NCBI GenBank assembly: GCA_963759175.1
Contig: CAVWXP010000015.1
Coordinates: 124,001 to 188,000, forward strand
Source of the DNA: SZUA-442 sp963759175
GTDB taxonomy: Bacteria > Actinomycetota > Acidimicrobiia > Spongiisociales > UBA5794
Direction: 5' to 3'
DNA length: 64,000 bases
The notes below the pieces were generated by a model, which saw only the letters and a program-made list of their open reading frames with translations, made no database searches and was not told the DNA's origin. The position numbers were made by a program, and so were the translations under genes. This document shows, in pieces, positions 15,344 to 24,499 of the stretch (position 1 is its first letter; every line of letters begins with the position of its first letter).

Positions 15344-16003
15344 GTGTTTCGCATCCTCCTCTTCGTGGCCCTGTGCGCCGTGGTCCTCGCTGCCTGTGGT
15401 GGCGACTCTGGCGAGCCCGCGGGCCACGAGAACCCCGAGCGGGCGGTGGTGTCGTGGTTCGAGTCGATCGACGACGGCGATGCTCCCGCAGCCACAGCAT
15501 CCGTCCACGACGGCTCCCTCGCGCTCATCCTCGCCATCGAGAACGACCTCGACACGGCGACGACCGCCGCGTATCTGGTCGATGGCATACCGACCGATGT
15601 CGAGCAGTCCTACTGGGACTCGTTCGCGGACGGGTTCACCGAGTTCGCATCGCGGCCCATCTCGAGCCTGACCGTCGGTGAGAGCGAGGTCTTCACGGCC
15701 GAGGGCACCACCTACGCTCGTGTGCCGATTTCGAGCGGACCGGCATCGCAATCGGTCGTGTTCACACGTCAGGGGGAGGACGGATCCTGGGAGGTGGACG
15801 TCGTCGCCACGCTCGCCGACGGCTTCGGTTCACTCTTGGCGGACCTGTACAACCGGCTGGGGGCCGGCGATGATGCCGACACCATCCGTGCTGCGTACGG
15901 CGATGTCGTCGTACCGGCGATGTGGGCAGCCATGGCGGACGGCGCCTTCGGCGATGAGTTCAACCGGGTTGCGCTGACGCTCGTGGGTGAGATCTCGTCG
16001 TGA
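15344..16003 (+). CDS. secreted lipoprotein, unknown function
   Basis: 219 residues. Lipoprotein signal MFRILLFVALCAVVLAACGG with lipobox LAAC (Cys18). The rest is acidic and extracytoplasmic, with segments such as AVVSWFESIDDGD resembling the small alpha+beta (SnoaL/NTF2-like) folds of actinobacterial lipoproteins, but the family is not certain. TACCCT (15332-15337) lies 6 nt before the GTG, a leaderless start. A short duplicated sequence (TGATCTCAACCCA) lies just past the stop. Confidence 0.7.
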   Translation: MFRILLFVALCAVVLAACGGDSGEPAGHENPERAVVSWFESIDDGDAPAATASVHDGSLALILAIENDLDTATTAAYLVDGIPTDVEQSYWDSFADGFTEFASRPISSLTVGESEVFTAEGTTYARVPISSGPASQSVVFTRQGEDGSWEVDVVATLADGFGSLLADLYNRLGAGDDADTIRAAYGDVVVPAMWAAMADGAFGDEFNRVALTLVGEISS

Positions 16004-16033
16004 ACTCAGCCCGGTGATCTCAACCCAATGATC

Positions 16034-17020
16034 TCAACCCAGTGACCGCAGCTCGGGAAGTACCTCGGATCCGAGCATCCGGATGATGGCCCCCTGGTCG
16101 GATGAGCTCGTCTGGATCGCCACGATGTCCGCGTGGACGTCGGTGATCAACGGGGCGTACACGTCGACATAGTCCCGGGCCTCGGCAACGATGCTGTACT
16201 TGCCAAGGATCTCCGAGCGCGGCATCTCATCGGCACGCACCCGCAGGTCCTTGGGATCGACGGCCTCGAGACGGCCCGGTGCGCGCAAACCCCGCCACGC
16301 GCCGAGGTTCGACCATGCCTCCTCCTCGTCACGTGCGTGGATGGACCACCGGGACGCGAGCACGGTGGGGGCGGCCTTGCCAGCTTCCGCCGCCGCTGCC
16401 TTTGCGGGCTCGATCACGCGGGCGAACGTGTCGGCAGGGTCCTTCACCGAGGTGATGACGCCTTCGGCCTTGCGTCCGGCGAGGGCGGCGGACTTCGGCC
16501 CGCCGGCGGCCATGAGGATCGGAAGGCTGTGGACGGGAGGGCTGTACAGCTTGGCGCGATCGGTGACGTAGAAGTCGCCGTCGTAGGTCAGCTTCTCCCC
16601 GTCGAGCAGCCTGCGCATGATGTCGAGCGCCTCGCTCATCCTTGCGGCACGTTCCGCATAGGCAGGGAACCGGAAGCCGAGGGGTCCTTCGTTGAGGTTC
16701 TCGCCGGTGCCGACGCCGAGATTGAACCGGCCACCGCTGAGTCGATCCAAGGTGGCGGCGGCTTGCGCGACGACCGCCGGGTGGAACCGCCACAGGGGTG
16801 TCGTCACGCCGGTGACGAACTCGACCCGTTCCGTCGCCTGGGCCATGGCGGCGATCGTCGCAAACGCGAATCCGGATGCCCCGAGGTCGTCGACCCACGG
16901 GTGGAAGTGTTCCGACACCTCCACCATGTCGAATCCCGCTTCCTCGGCGATCACGGCGTGTCGTACGAGCTCTTCGGGCTGGAACTGTTCGTGCCCGCAG
17001 AAGTACGCGAATCGGGTCAT
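16034..17020 (-). CDS. LLM-class F420-dependent oxidoreductase (FGD-like)
   Basis: 328 residues. Begins FAYFCGHEQFQPEELVRHA; VEVSEHFHPWV holds the His used in F420-dependent glucose-6-phosphate dehydrogenases, and LDRLSGGRFNLGVGTGENLN is the hallmark of the luciferase-like F420 superfamily. The length and the terminal EVLPELRSLG match the TIGR03557-type subgroup. It would transfer hydride between F420 and an alcohol or sugar-like substrate, which implies that the organism makes F420. GAGG precedes the ATG at 17020. Confidence 0.8.
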   Translation of the reverse strand: MTRFAYFCGHEQFQPEELVRHAVIAEEAGFDMVEVSEHFHPWVDDLGASGFAFATIAAMAQATERVEFVTGVTTPLWRFHPAVVAQAAATLDRLSGGRFNLGVGTGENLNEGPLGFRFPAYAERAARMSEALDIMRRLLDGEKLTYDGDFYVTDRAKLYSPPVHSLPILMAAGGPKSAALAGRKAEGVITSVKDPADTFARVIEPAKAAAAEAGKAAPTVLASRWSIHARDEEEAWSNLGAWRGLRAPGRLEAVDPKDLRVRADEMPRSEILGKYSIVAEARDYVDVYAPLITDVHADIVAIQTSSSDQGAIIRMLGSEVLPELRSLG

Positions 17021-17087
17021 GGATGAACCTCGTCTCGGGGTCCGCCCAGCCTAGGTGGCCATTGGCTCGCAGGTGGCAGCACGTCGA

Positions 17088-19320
17088 TCAGTCGAGGTCG
17101 AATCGGTCGAGGCACATGACCTTGTCCCACGCAGCGACGAAGTCGGCGACGAACGCGTCGCGTGCATCGTCGCTGGCGTACACCTCGGCCAGGGCACGCA
17201 ACTCTGAGTTCGATCCGAAGGCGAGATCCACCCTCGTGCCGCGCCACCGCAATTCGCCGGAGTCGCGATCCCTGCCCTCGAAGACATCCTCGGCATCCGA
17301 GGTCGGTGCCCACACCGTTCCCATGTCCAGCAGGTTCACGAAGAAGTCGTTCGTCAACGAACCGGGGCGATCGGTGAACACGCCGTACTCGGTCTGCCCG
17401 ACGTTGGCGTCGAGGACCCGTAGGCCTCCCACGAGGGCCGTCATTTCGGGGGCCGACAGGGTGAGCATGAACGCTTTGTCGACCATGAGGTGCTCGGATG
17501 CGAGCGCACTGCCTTTCTGGAGGTAGTTGCGGAATCCGTCGGCAACCGGCTCGAGGACGGAGAACGACTCGACGTCGGTCTGCTCCTGGGAGGCATCGGT
17601 GCGTCCGGGACGGAAGGGTACGGTGATGTCCGATCCAGCGTCGCGAGCTGCCCGCTCGATGGCTGCGCCTCCACCGAGGACGATCATGTCGGCGAGCGAT
17701 ATCCGCTTGCCACCGGACTGTGCGTCGTTGAACTCACGTCGGATCGAATCGAGTACTCCCACGACCGCCGCTACGCCCGACGACAGGTTGATGTCCCACT
17801 CGGCCTGGGGCGACAGTCGGATGCGAGCGCCATTCGCCCCACCCCGCTTGTCGGTGTCGCGATACGTCGATGCCGACGCCCAGGCGGTCGACACCAGCGC
17901 CGAGACGGCGAGACCCGAGTCGAGGATCCTTCCTTTGAGGTCGGCGATGTCATCTGCGTCGACGAGCTCGTGATCGACGGCCGGAACCGGATCCTGCCAC
18001 AGCATCTGCTCGGCGGGCACCCACGGTCCCAGGTACCGAGAGACGGGTCCCATGTCGCGGTGGAGCAGCTTGAACCATGCACGAGCGAACGCATCTGCGA
18101 ACTCGTCGGGGTTCTTCGCGAACCGCTCCGAGATCTCGCGGTAGATGGGGTCCTCGATCAACGAGAGGTCGGTCGTCGCCATGATGGGCGCTTCGCGCCG
18201 GGTCGGGTCGTGGGCGACAGGTGGCATGTCCTCTTCCGCGATGTCCTTCGGCGTCCACTGGTAGGCCCCAGCGGGGCTCTTCGTGAGCTCCCACTCATAG
18301 GAGAACAGCAACTCGAAGTATCCGTTGTCCCAGGCGATCGGATTCGCGGTCCACGCTCCCTCGAGGCCGCTCGTGATCGTGTCGTCGCCCTTGCCGCTGC
18401 CGAAGCTGTTCGCCCATCCGAGTCCCTGCTCGGCCAATCCGGCGCCCTCCGGTTCGCTGCCAACGTACTGATCGGGGTCTGCGGCACCGTGGGTCTTGCC
18501 GAAGGTGTGTCCACCGGCGATCAGGGCCACGGTCTCCTCGTCGTTCATCGCCATCCGGCCGAAGGTCTCGCGGATGTCGTGTGCTGCAGCCTTCGGATCG
18601 GGCTTCCCATTCGGTCCCTCGGGATTCACGTAGATGAGTCCCATCTGGACGGCACCGAGCGGATTCGCGAGCTCGCGGTCGCCGCTGTAACGTTCGTCGC
18701 CGAGCCACTCGCGTTCGGGTCCCCAGTACACGTCCTCCTCGGGCGCCCAGATGTCCTCGCGGCCACCGCCGAAGCCGAACGTCGTGAAGCCCATCGTCTC
18801 GAGCGCACGGTTGCCGGCGAAGATCAGCAGATCGGCCCACGAGATCCTTCGGCCGTACTTCTGCTTGATCGGCCACAGCAATCGGCGGGCCTTGTCGAGG
18901 TTGGCGTTGTCGGGCCAGCTGTTGAGCGGGGCGAACCGTTGTGCGCCGGTTCCGCCGCCCCCGCGGCCGTCCGCAGTGCGATACGTTCCCGCCGAGTGCC
19001 ACGTCATCCTGATGAACAAGGGGCCGTAGTGGCCGTAGTCGGCGGGCCACCAATCGTGCGATTCGGTCATGAGCGCGTCGACGTCGCTGGCGAGCTCGTC
19101 GAAGTCGAGGCTCATGAACTCCGAGGCGTAGTCGAAGTCGTCGCCCATGGGGTTCGAATGCGGGGTGGTTCTGGCGCAGGATCCGCAGGTTCAGCTGGTT
19201 GGGCCACCAGTGTTGGTTCGCGCTGTCGCCGACGGCCTGGTGTTCGGCATGCATCACCGGGCAGCGGGCCGCTCCGGTCTCGTCGCTCGTGGTGGTCGTG
19301 CCCTGATCCTCGTCGCTCAT
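17088..19320 (-). CDS. katG: catalase-peroxidase KatG (one frameshift near the 5' end)
   Basis: Bifunctional haem catalase-peroxidase, about 743 residues once one base is skipped. The ATG at 19320 (AGGAG upstream) starts MSDEDQGTTT and runs to LNLRILRQNHPAFEP; a G4 run at 19149-19152 then shifts the frame and the protein continues MGDDFDYASEFMSL to the end. Active-site elements are MTWHSAGTYRTADGRGG (Arg/Trp/His of the distal side) and ALIAGGHTFGKTHGA (proximal His). The Tyr of the Met-Tyr-Trp adduct appears in GLIYVNPEGPNG. The inactive C-terminal repeat follows. Restoring the frame gives the normal family length, so the defect is recent or a sequence error. Confidence 0.9.
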
Positions 19321-19620
19321 TGGATCTCCTCGTCGATGATGCTTGATGGTAGATGGCCGGGGACCGTGGATGGACCGGCGCCCGTGGCGGTGGCGCTGCA
19401 TCGATCGCGATCAATAGAAGGGCCCGGATCGGCTGCGTGATCGGCGAGCGGCTCGGGCACGACCCCATGATGTGCAGCCACTCGGACCGAGTCAAGACGA
19501 GGAGTGCACACCACACATCGCGTGGCGGGTGGATCACCGGAAGAGCGCCGACGAAACCTCGGTGGCCCCCGCGAGGTCGGAGTTGTGGGCAGGGTTCACG
19601 CTCGACGATTGGGAGGGTTC
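19321..19620. promoter_or_regulatory. divergent katG/aquaporin intergenic region with nested palindromes
   Basis: 300 bp without a supported gene; no furA is present although katG often has one. A perfect dyad ACTCGG-A-CCGAGT (19480-19492) lies inside a wider inverted pair TGTGCA (19471-19476) and TGCACA (19505-19510), a plausible site for a peroxide- or metal-sensing repressor. GGGAGGG before 19621 is the aquaporin ribosome site. Confidence 0.4.
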
Positions 19621-20309
19621 ATGACGGATATCAGAAAGCTCGCCGCCGAGATGCTCGGGTCGTACGTCCTGGTGCTCATTGGATGCTCGGCGATCCTCGC
19701 TGCAGGAGCCAGCGGTGCCACGACGGCGATCGTGCCGATCGCCCTCGGGTTCGGCCTCGCCCTGCTCGTGGGCCTGTACGCCTTCGGGGAGGTCTCCGGC
19801 GGGCCACTACAACCCAGCGGTTTCGCTCGCGATGTACATCGACAAGCGCATCGACGCCATGACGATGCTCGGCTACTGGGTCGCCCAGGTCGTCGGCGGC
19901 GTGCTCGCAGGGGCGACCATGCTGGTCGTGGCGACGCGGGATCAGGTTGCGAGCACGGCTACCACCCTCGGCGGAGGCGTCGAGGTGTGGGAAGGATTCC
20001 TCCTCGAGGTCGTGTTCACGGCCATCTTCTTGTTGGTCATCCTCAAGGTGACATCGAGCGCGGCTTCGGCTCCGACCGCTTTCCTGGCCATCGCCTTCAC
20101 GCTCACGGCGATCCACCTCGTCCTCGTCCCATTCACCGGCACGTCGGTCAACCCCATTCGATCGTTGGGTCCGGCACATCGTGGGCGGCGTGTGGTCAGA
20201 CCAATGGATCTACTGGGTCGCACCCCTCATCGGCGGCGCCCTGGGGTGGGCCATCCACCGATTCGTGGCCGGTGGACATCACGAGGAAGCAGCTGCATCC
20301 ACGACGTGA
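19621..20309 (+). CDS. aquaporin / MIP-family channel (two frameshifts)
   Basis: About 229 residues after two corrections. Frame 1: MTDIRKLAAEMLGSYVLVL to YAFGEVSGG. After one extra G near 19801-19803, frame 2 gives HYNPAVSLAMYIDKRID (first NPA box) and continues to GTSVNPIRSLGPA (second NPA box as NPI). After one extra base near 20177, frame 3 gives IVGGVWSDQWIYWVAPLIGG and GWAIHRFVAGG to TGA. Six helices and both half-helix boxes are thus present. Ala to Ile in the second box is unusual. Water or small-solute transport is inferred. Confidence 0.8.
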
Positions 20310-20334
20310 CCCGTGTAGCGGGCCTGGTGCCTGC

Positions 20335-20371
20335 GCGAGTGAGGGGCCACCGCCGGTGGCCCCTCACTCGC
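20335..20371. terminator. 17-bp perfect hairpin between convergent aquaporin and rnpB
   Basis: Arms 20335-20351 and 20355-20371 (GCGAGTGAGGGGCCACC and complement) around a 3-nt loop, starting 26 nt after the aquaporin stop and ending 5 nt before the rnpB 3' end. It has no T-run on either strand and can serve both convergent transcripts. Confidence 0.7.
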
Positions 20372-20375
20372 GTGC

Positions 20376-20779
<404 letters not shown>

Positions 20780-20835
20780 CCCACACGGTAGCGGGCGAAC
20801 GGGTTTCGCACCGTGGCCATGGGTGACGGGGGATC

Positions 20836-21186
20836 TCACCGACGTCGAAGCGCCTCCGCCAGCGCCGCACCGGCAGATCCGAGGACGAGCGCAGCCACGC
20901 CGAAGAAGACGAGCGCGACGCCCTGGAGGTCTGCACCCGAGATGATCGCCAGCACGGCGAGGCCGAAGTACAGGAGGAGGCCGGCGAAGCCGCCCGCGGG
21001 CACGGCGGCGACGAGTGACCACCGCCCGGCCAGGAAGCCGGCGACGAGGAAGGAGAAGAACTGGATCAGGACCTGGACGAGAGTGTTCGCATCGGGGCCG
21101 CCGGCGATGGCAGCGAGGAGCAGCCCGAGGACGAGACCGGTACCTGCGCCGAAGGCGATGCCACTCCAATTGAGGCTTCGCACCAT
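20836..21186 (-). CDS. small four-helix membrane protein, unknown
   Basis: 116 residues, almost entirely hydrophobic: AFGAGTGLVLGLLLAAIAGG, LVQVLIQFFSFLVAGFLAG, FAGLLLYFGLAVLAIISG, and LVFFGVAALVLGSAGAAL. No polar functional motif is visible. It resembles the small TIGR04086/YrzE-type membrane proteins in size and layout, but this is weak. The gene begins 3 nt after the stop of the gamma-glutamylcyclotransferase-like gene on the same strand, so they form an operon. Confidence 0.6.
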   Translation of the reverse strand: MVRSLNWSGIAFGAGTGLVLGLLLAAIAGGPDANTLVQVLIQFFSFLVAGFLAGRWSLVAAVPAGGFAGLLLYFGLAVLAIISGADLQGVALVFFGVAALVLGSAGAALAEALRRR

Positions 21187-21189
21187 GGT

Positions 21190-21636
21190 CTAGCGACCGA
21201 CGTCGAGGTGTTCCTCGAGGCCCGCGATCCACCCCGCCGGGAGGCTCCAATGGCGCGATCCGGACAACATGATGGTCACGTACCGGGTCGACGGGGCCCG
21301 CGCCTCGCCGGAGGCATCCGGTGCCACATGGGTCGCCACGACGTGGCGTTTGCCCATGCGGTCGATCGCCTGGAGGGATGCGCGAACCCTGCCTTCCTGT
21401 CGTTCGATGGCGTCGAGTGACGGCATCGACGCCTCGTTGACCGAGTACACCGCACCCCACACGGTGCTGCCCGACGCTGGCGTGGCCGAGGGAAGGCCGC
21501 CGGACCACCCGTTGCCGTCGATGGGGAAGGAGAGGCCGTACTCAGGGAGGTGGGCGATGAAGGAGAAGGCGGCGTCAGGACACACCTCGGCCATCCGGTC
21601 CGGTGCGATGCGCGCTGTATACGCGAAGTAGAACAG
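21190..21636 (-). CDS. gamma-glutamylcyclotransferase-like protein
   Basis: 148 residues from a CTG start at 21636. LFYFAYTARI replaces the family's opening YFAYGSN motif; then SFPIDGNGWSGGLPSATP and VWGAVYSVNEASMPSLDAIE follow, with Glu in the position of the proposed general base (the final Glu of LDAIE). The start is uncertain: GGGAGG sits 5 nt before CTG and matches the family's N-terminus, whereas the nearest standard codon is GTG at 21687. Such enzymes release 5-oxoproline from gamma-glutamyl amines, but the altered first motif makes the reaction doubtful. Confidence 0.6.
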   Translation of the reverse strand: MFYFAYTARIAPDRMAEVCPDAAFSFIAHLPEYGLSFPIDGNGWSGGLPSATPASGSTVWGAVYSVNEASMPSLDAIERQEGRVRASLQAIDRMGKRHVVATHVAPDASGEARAPSTRYVTIMLSGSRHWSLPAGWIAGLEEHLDVGR

Positions 21637-21755
21637 CGTGTCCTCCCTGATCGTTCCCGCGCCTCGAGTGTAGATCGGTCGCGGCACGGGAACCTCGAAC
21701 GGGCCTGGAGCGTCACACAGCCGAAAACACCACCCCGTGAAACATGGAGACGCCC

Positions 21756-22028
21756 ATGGAAGCCATGACCGACAGCCTTCCCCTCGACATCCTCGCCGTG
21801 CCCCTGCTCGACGAACGACCCTGGGCGGCCTACGCCGCATGTGCGGGCCACGAGGGCATGATCTTCTTCCCCCAGAACAAGCGCGAGGAGGCGAGTGCGT
21901 TGGCGATCTGTGCTTCGTGCCCGGTGGTCGATGACTGCCTCGATCATGCGCTCGACACCAACGAGCGGTTCGGTGTGTGGGGCGGGACCACCGAGAAGCA
22001 GCGCAAGCAACTCAGCCGCATCGGCTGA
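21756..22028 (+). CDS. WhiB-family iron-sulfur transcription factor
   Basis: 90 residues. Four Cys ligands for the 4Fe-4S cluster are present: Cys29 (AYAACAG), Cys52 and Cys55 (ICASC) and Cys61 (DDCLDHAL), followed by the GVWGG beta-turn and a basic tail TEKQRKQLSRIG, the standard WhiB layout. WhiB proteins act with the principal sigma factor in actinobacterial development, redox response or resistance. The ATG at 21756 is preferred because GGAG lies 6 nt upstream; 21744 is the alternative. Confidence 0.9.
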   Translation: MEAMTDSLPLDILAVPLLDERPWAAYAACAGHEGMIFFPQNKREEASALAICASCPVVDDCLDHALDTNERFGVWGGTTEKQRKQLSRIG

Positions 22029-22093
22029 GCTTCGCCCCATGGCAGATGGTGGATGTGGCCGATTCTCGCTGGCTCGTCGGTAGGGTCAGGCCC

Positions 22094-23125
22094 ATGGACA
22101 CCCACGACTGGCCGGCACTGCTCTCCACGGTGATGCGAGGCGCCGACCTCACCCGCGTCGAGGCAGCGGACGCGATGACCGAGATCATGGCCGGAGCCGC
22201 CTCCGACAGCCAGATCGCGGGCCTCCTCATCGGCTTGGCCACCAAGGGCGAATCGTCGTCGGAGATGGCCGGCTTCGTCGACGCCATGATGGGCGCGGCC
22301 GTCCGAGCTCCCATCGACGACGCCGTCGACATCGTCGGTACCGGTGGCGACGGGTACGGGACGTTCAACATCTCGACCACGGCGTCGTTCGTCGCCGCGG
22401 GCGCAGGGGTACGTGTCGCCAAGCACGGCAACCGTGCCGCATCATCGAAGACCGGTTCCGCCGACTTGCTCGAGGCTTTCGGCTTCACCCTCGATCTCGG
22501 TCCCGACGACGTCGCCTCGATGGTGGACGGAGCGAACTTCGGCTTCTTCTTCGCCCCTCGATACCACCCAGCCATGCGCCATGTCGTGCCGGTACGGCGG
22601 TCACTGGGCGTGAGGACCGTGTTCAACTTCCTCGGCCCCCTGTGCAACCCGGCCGGTGCACGCATGAGCATCGGCGTCTCGGATGCGCGGATGGCCCACC
22701 TGATGATCGAGGTGCTCGCCGCCCGCGAAGTCGACAGGGCGTTCGTGTTCTACGGGGAGGAGGGCCTCGACGAGTTGTCCACCGCAGGCCCGTCGCGGAT
22801 CTTCCGACTCGTCGACGGCGAGGTCACGGAGGCGGAGTTCACCCCTGAGGACTTCGGCATCGCCCGCTCGCCGGTCGCATCCCTCGTCGGCGGTGGTCCC
22901 GACGAGAACATGGCGATCACTCGCTCGGTGCTCGATGGTGATCCCGGTCCCCAACGCGACGCGGCGATCATCAACGCAGCGCCCGCGATCGTGCTGGCAG
23001 GCAAGGCGTCCGGATTCGTCGACGCCGTCCAGGTGGCTGTCGATGCCGTCGACAGCGGTGCTGCCAGGATGGCCTTCGAGGCGTCCCTCGCCCTCAGTCG
23101 CGAGCTCGGTGAGAGTCAGACCTGA
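22094..23125 (+). CDS. trpD: anthranilate phosphoribosyltransferase
   Basis: 343 residues. Transfers phosphoribose from PRPP to anthranilate in tryptophan synthesis. DIVGTGGDGYGTFNISTTAS is the PRPP/Mg loop, KHGNRAASSKTGSADLLEAF the anthranilate/PRPP segment, and GEEGLDELSTAGPS the second metal site. It stands alone here, without other trp genes. TAGGGT (22081-22086) lies 7 nt before the ATG, so the mRNA is probably leaderless. Confidence 0.95.
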   Translation: MDTHDWPALLSTVMRGADLTRVEAADAMTEIMAGAASDSQIAGLLIGLATKGESSSEMAGFVDAMMGAAVRAPIDDAVDIVGTGGDGYGTFNISTTASFVAAGAGVRVAKHGNRAASSKTGSADLLEAFGFTLDLGPDDVASMVDGANFGFFFAPRYHPAMRHVVPVRRSLGVRTVFNFLGPLCNPAGARMSIGVSDARMAHLMIEVLAAREVDRAFVFYGEEGLDELSTAGPSRIFRLVDGEVTEAEFTPEDFGIARSPVASLVGGGPDENMAITRSVLDGDPGPQRDAAIINAAPAIVLAGKASGFVDAVQVAVDAVDSGAARMAFEASLALSRELGESQT

Positions 23126-23149
23126 TCGCCGCACGTATGCAGCGTCGCC

Positions 23150-23800
23150 TCACTCCTCGATGGTCGGGTAGACGTTCGATGCGTAGTCGTCGACGGCGCA
23201 ATGGATCGTCGATTCGCGGGTGAAACCGTATCGCTCGAGCTTCCCGTGATCGAACATCACCTCACCGACGCTCGGGTAGATGGATCGGTCGATCCTGGCA
23301 TCGGGATCCCACACGCGCCCGCGTATGAGCGACTTGCCGCAGTGGATGAAGGCTTCTTCGACCTCCACGACGAGGCCGAGGACCGGAACGTGGCCGTCGA
23401 CCTCCATCGTCGCCAGCAGTTCGGCATCCGTCGTGATCGACGCCCTACCGTTGATCCGCATGGTCTCGTCCATGCCGGGGACGAAGCAGATGATGCCCAC
23501 CGATGGGTTCTGGAGCACGTTCGTGAAGGTGTCGGCCCGTCGATTCCCCGCACGTTCGGGAATGACGATCGTCGTGTCGTCGATCACGGCGATGAACCCC
23601 GGAGGGTCGCCCTTGGGGGAGACGTCCATATTGCCGTTCGCGTCGATGCTGGCAACGGCTACGAAGCTCGTAAGGGCCAGGAACCGTCGGATGTGCTCAT
23701 CGAGGTGGGTCATCGACTTGGCGTACATCGCCGGGATGCCGTCCCCGCGCAGGGCGCGGTACTCATCGACGGAGTCGATCGTGTGTTCCTGCCACGCCAT
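23150..23800 (-). CDS. pyridoxamine 5'-phosphate oxidase-family FMN-binding protein (MSMEG_1061-like)
   Basis: 216 residues. FVAVASIDANGNMDVSPKGDP and PERAGNRRADTFTNVLQNPS, then FVPGMDETMRINGRASI, form the split-barrel flavin-binding pattern of this subgroup; GRVWDPDARIDRSIYPSVGE is typical of its C-terminal half. Probably an FMN- or F420-dependent oxidoreductase of unknown substrate. ATG at 23800 with GGAGGG 5 nt upstream is chosen over 23839. Confidence 0.8.
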   Translation of the reverse strand: MAWQEHTIDSVDEYRALRGDGIPAMYAKSMTHLDEHIRRFLALTSFVAVASIDANGNMDVSPKGDPPGFIAVIDDTTIVIPERAGNRRADTFTNVLQNPSVGIICFVPGMDETMRINGRASITTDAELLATMEVDGHVPVLGLVVEVEEAFIHCGKSLIRGRVWDPDARIDRSIYPSVGEVMFDHGKLERYGFTRESTIHCAVDDYASNVYPTIEE

Positions 23801-23965
23801 GGACCCTCCGATGCCGTCGGATCCGAACCCTAGGCCCATAGCGGGGATTCGTCAGCCGCATTCTCGACGCCATCCCGGCGGCGTGATATCAACGTTGTGT
23901 GAACGATCTCGCCGAACGTCGCGGTACGGCGTCCATCCCTCTAGCGTCCTCGCCATGCGACGCCC

Positions 23966-24499
23966 ATGCTCCTCGTCATCATCCTCGTCGGCCTGATCGC
24001 CTCGGCATGTGGAGGCTCCGATGGCGGTGCCTCGTCCACCGCGGCACCGGACACGACGGCGCCACCTGCCGACGGAGGCGCCATCGAGGGTCCCGCCGCT
24101 CCCGACTTCACACTCGCCCTCGACACGGGTTCGGACACCTTCACGCTGTCCGATGAGGCGAAGCCGGTGTACATGGTGTTCTGGGCCGAGTGGTGAAGCA
24201 CCTGCCGACGGGAGTTGCCCGTCGTCGACACGGTGGCAACCGACTATCTCGATGATGTGACGTTCATCGCCGTTGCGGGGAAATCAGACCTCGGCCGCAC
24301 CGCCGAACGTGCCGAGAGCCTGTTCTCCGACAACCTCGCCTGGGGGCTCGACGATCGGATCTGGGACCTCTATGGCGTTCCGGGACAGCCAGCGACGGTG
24401 TTGATCGTCGATGGCGTCGTGGTCGACCAGTGGTTCGGTGCGGCGCCCGAGGAGCTCCTCCGTGAACGCCTGGACCGACTGGTCACCCTCGCGTCATAG
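23966..24499 (+). CDS. candidate selenoprotein: TlpA/thioredoxin-like lipoprotein with in-frame TGA at the active-site Cys
   Basis: 177 residues if TGA (24194-24196) is read as selenocysteine (residue 77). The N-terminus MLLVIILVGLIASACGG is a lipoprotein signal (lipobox Cys15), followed by a Thr/Pro-rich linker and a thioredoxin fold: PDFTLALDTGSDTFTLSDEA, VYMVFWAEW, then U-S-T-C-R-R-E-L-P. Family members have WCxxC here; the paralogue at 25187 reads WASWCLPC. The frame stays open after the TGA: VFIAVAGKSD..., YGVPGQPATVLIVDG (cis-Pro), DRLVTLAS. A hairpin fitting a bacterial SECIS follows. TAGCGT lies 7 nt before an out-of-frame ATG at 23955, so the true start may be there with an indel. 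Confidence 0.7.
24197..24235 (+). promoter_or_regulatory. SECIS-like stem-loop just downstream of the in-frame TGA
   Basis: CGACGGG (24206-24212) pairs with CCCGTCG (24218-24224) around loop AGTTG. Sixteen nt separate the TGA from the loop, and G is the second loop base, as known bacterial SECIS elements tend to have. CACC (24199-24202) can pair with GGTG (24232-24235) to extend the stem. SelB would bind it to direct Sec insertion. Confidence 0.55.

Noticed and set aside
16012..16041. Short tandem duplication TGATCTCAACCCA at the end of the F420-enzyme gene
   Set aside because: Only two copies; probably a local slippage without function.
19140..19155. Internal ATG of katG (19148) as the true start
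   Set aside because: It would remove the conserved N-terminal hook, whereas the upstream frame from 19320 encodes it with a proper AGGAG site.
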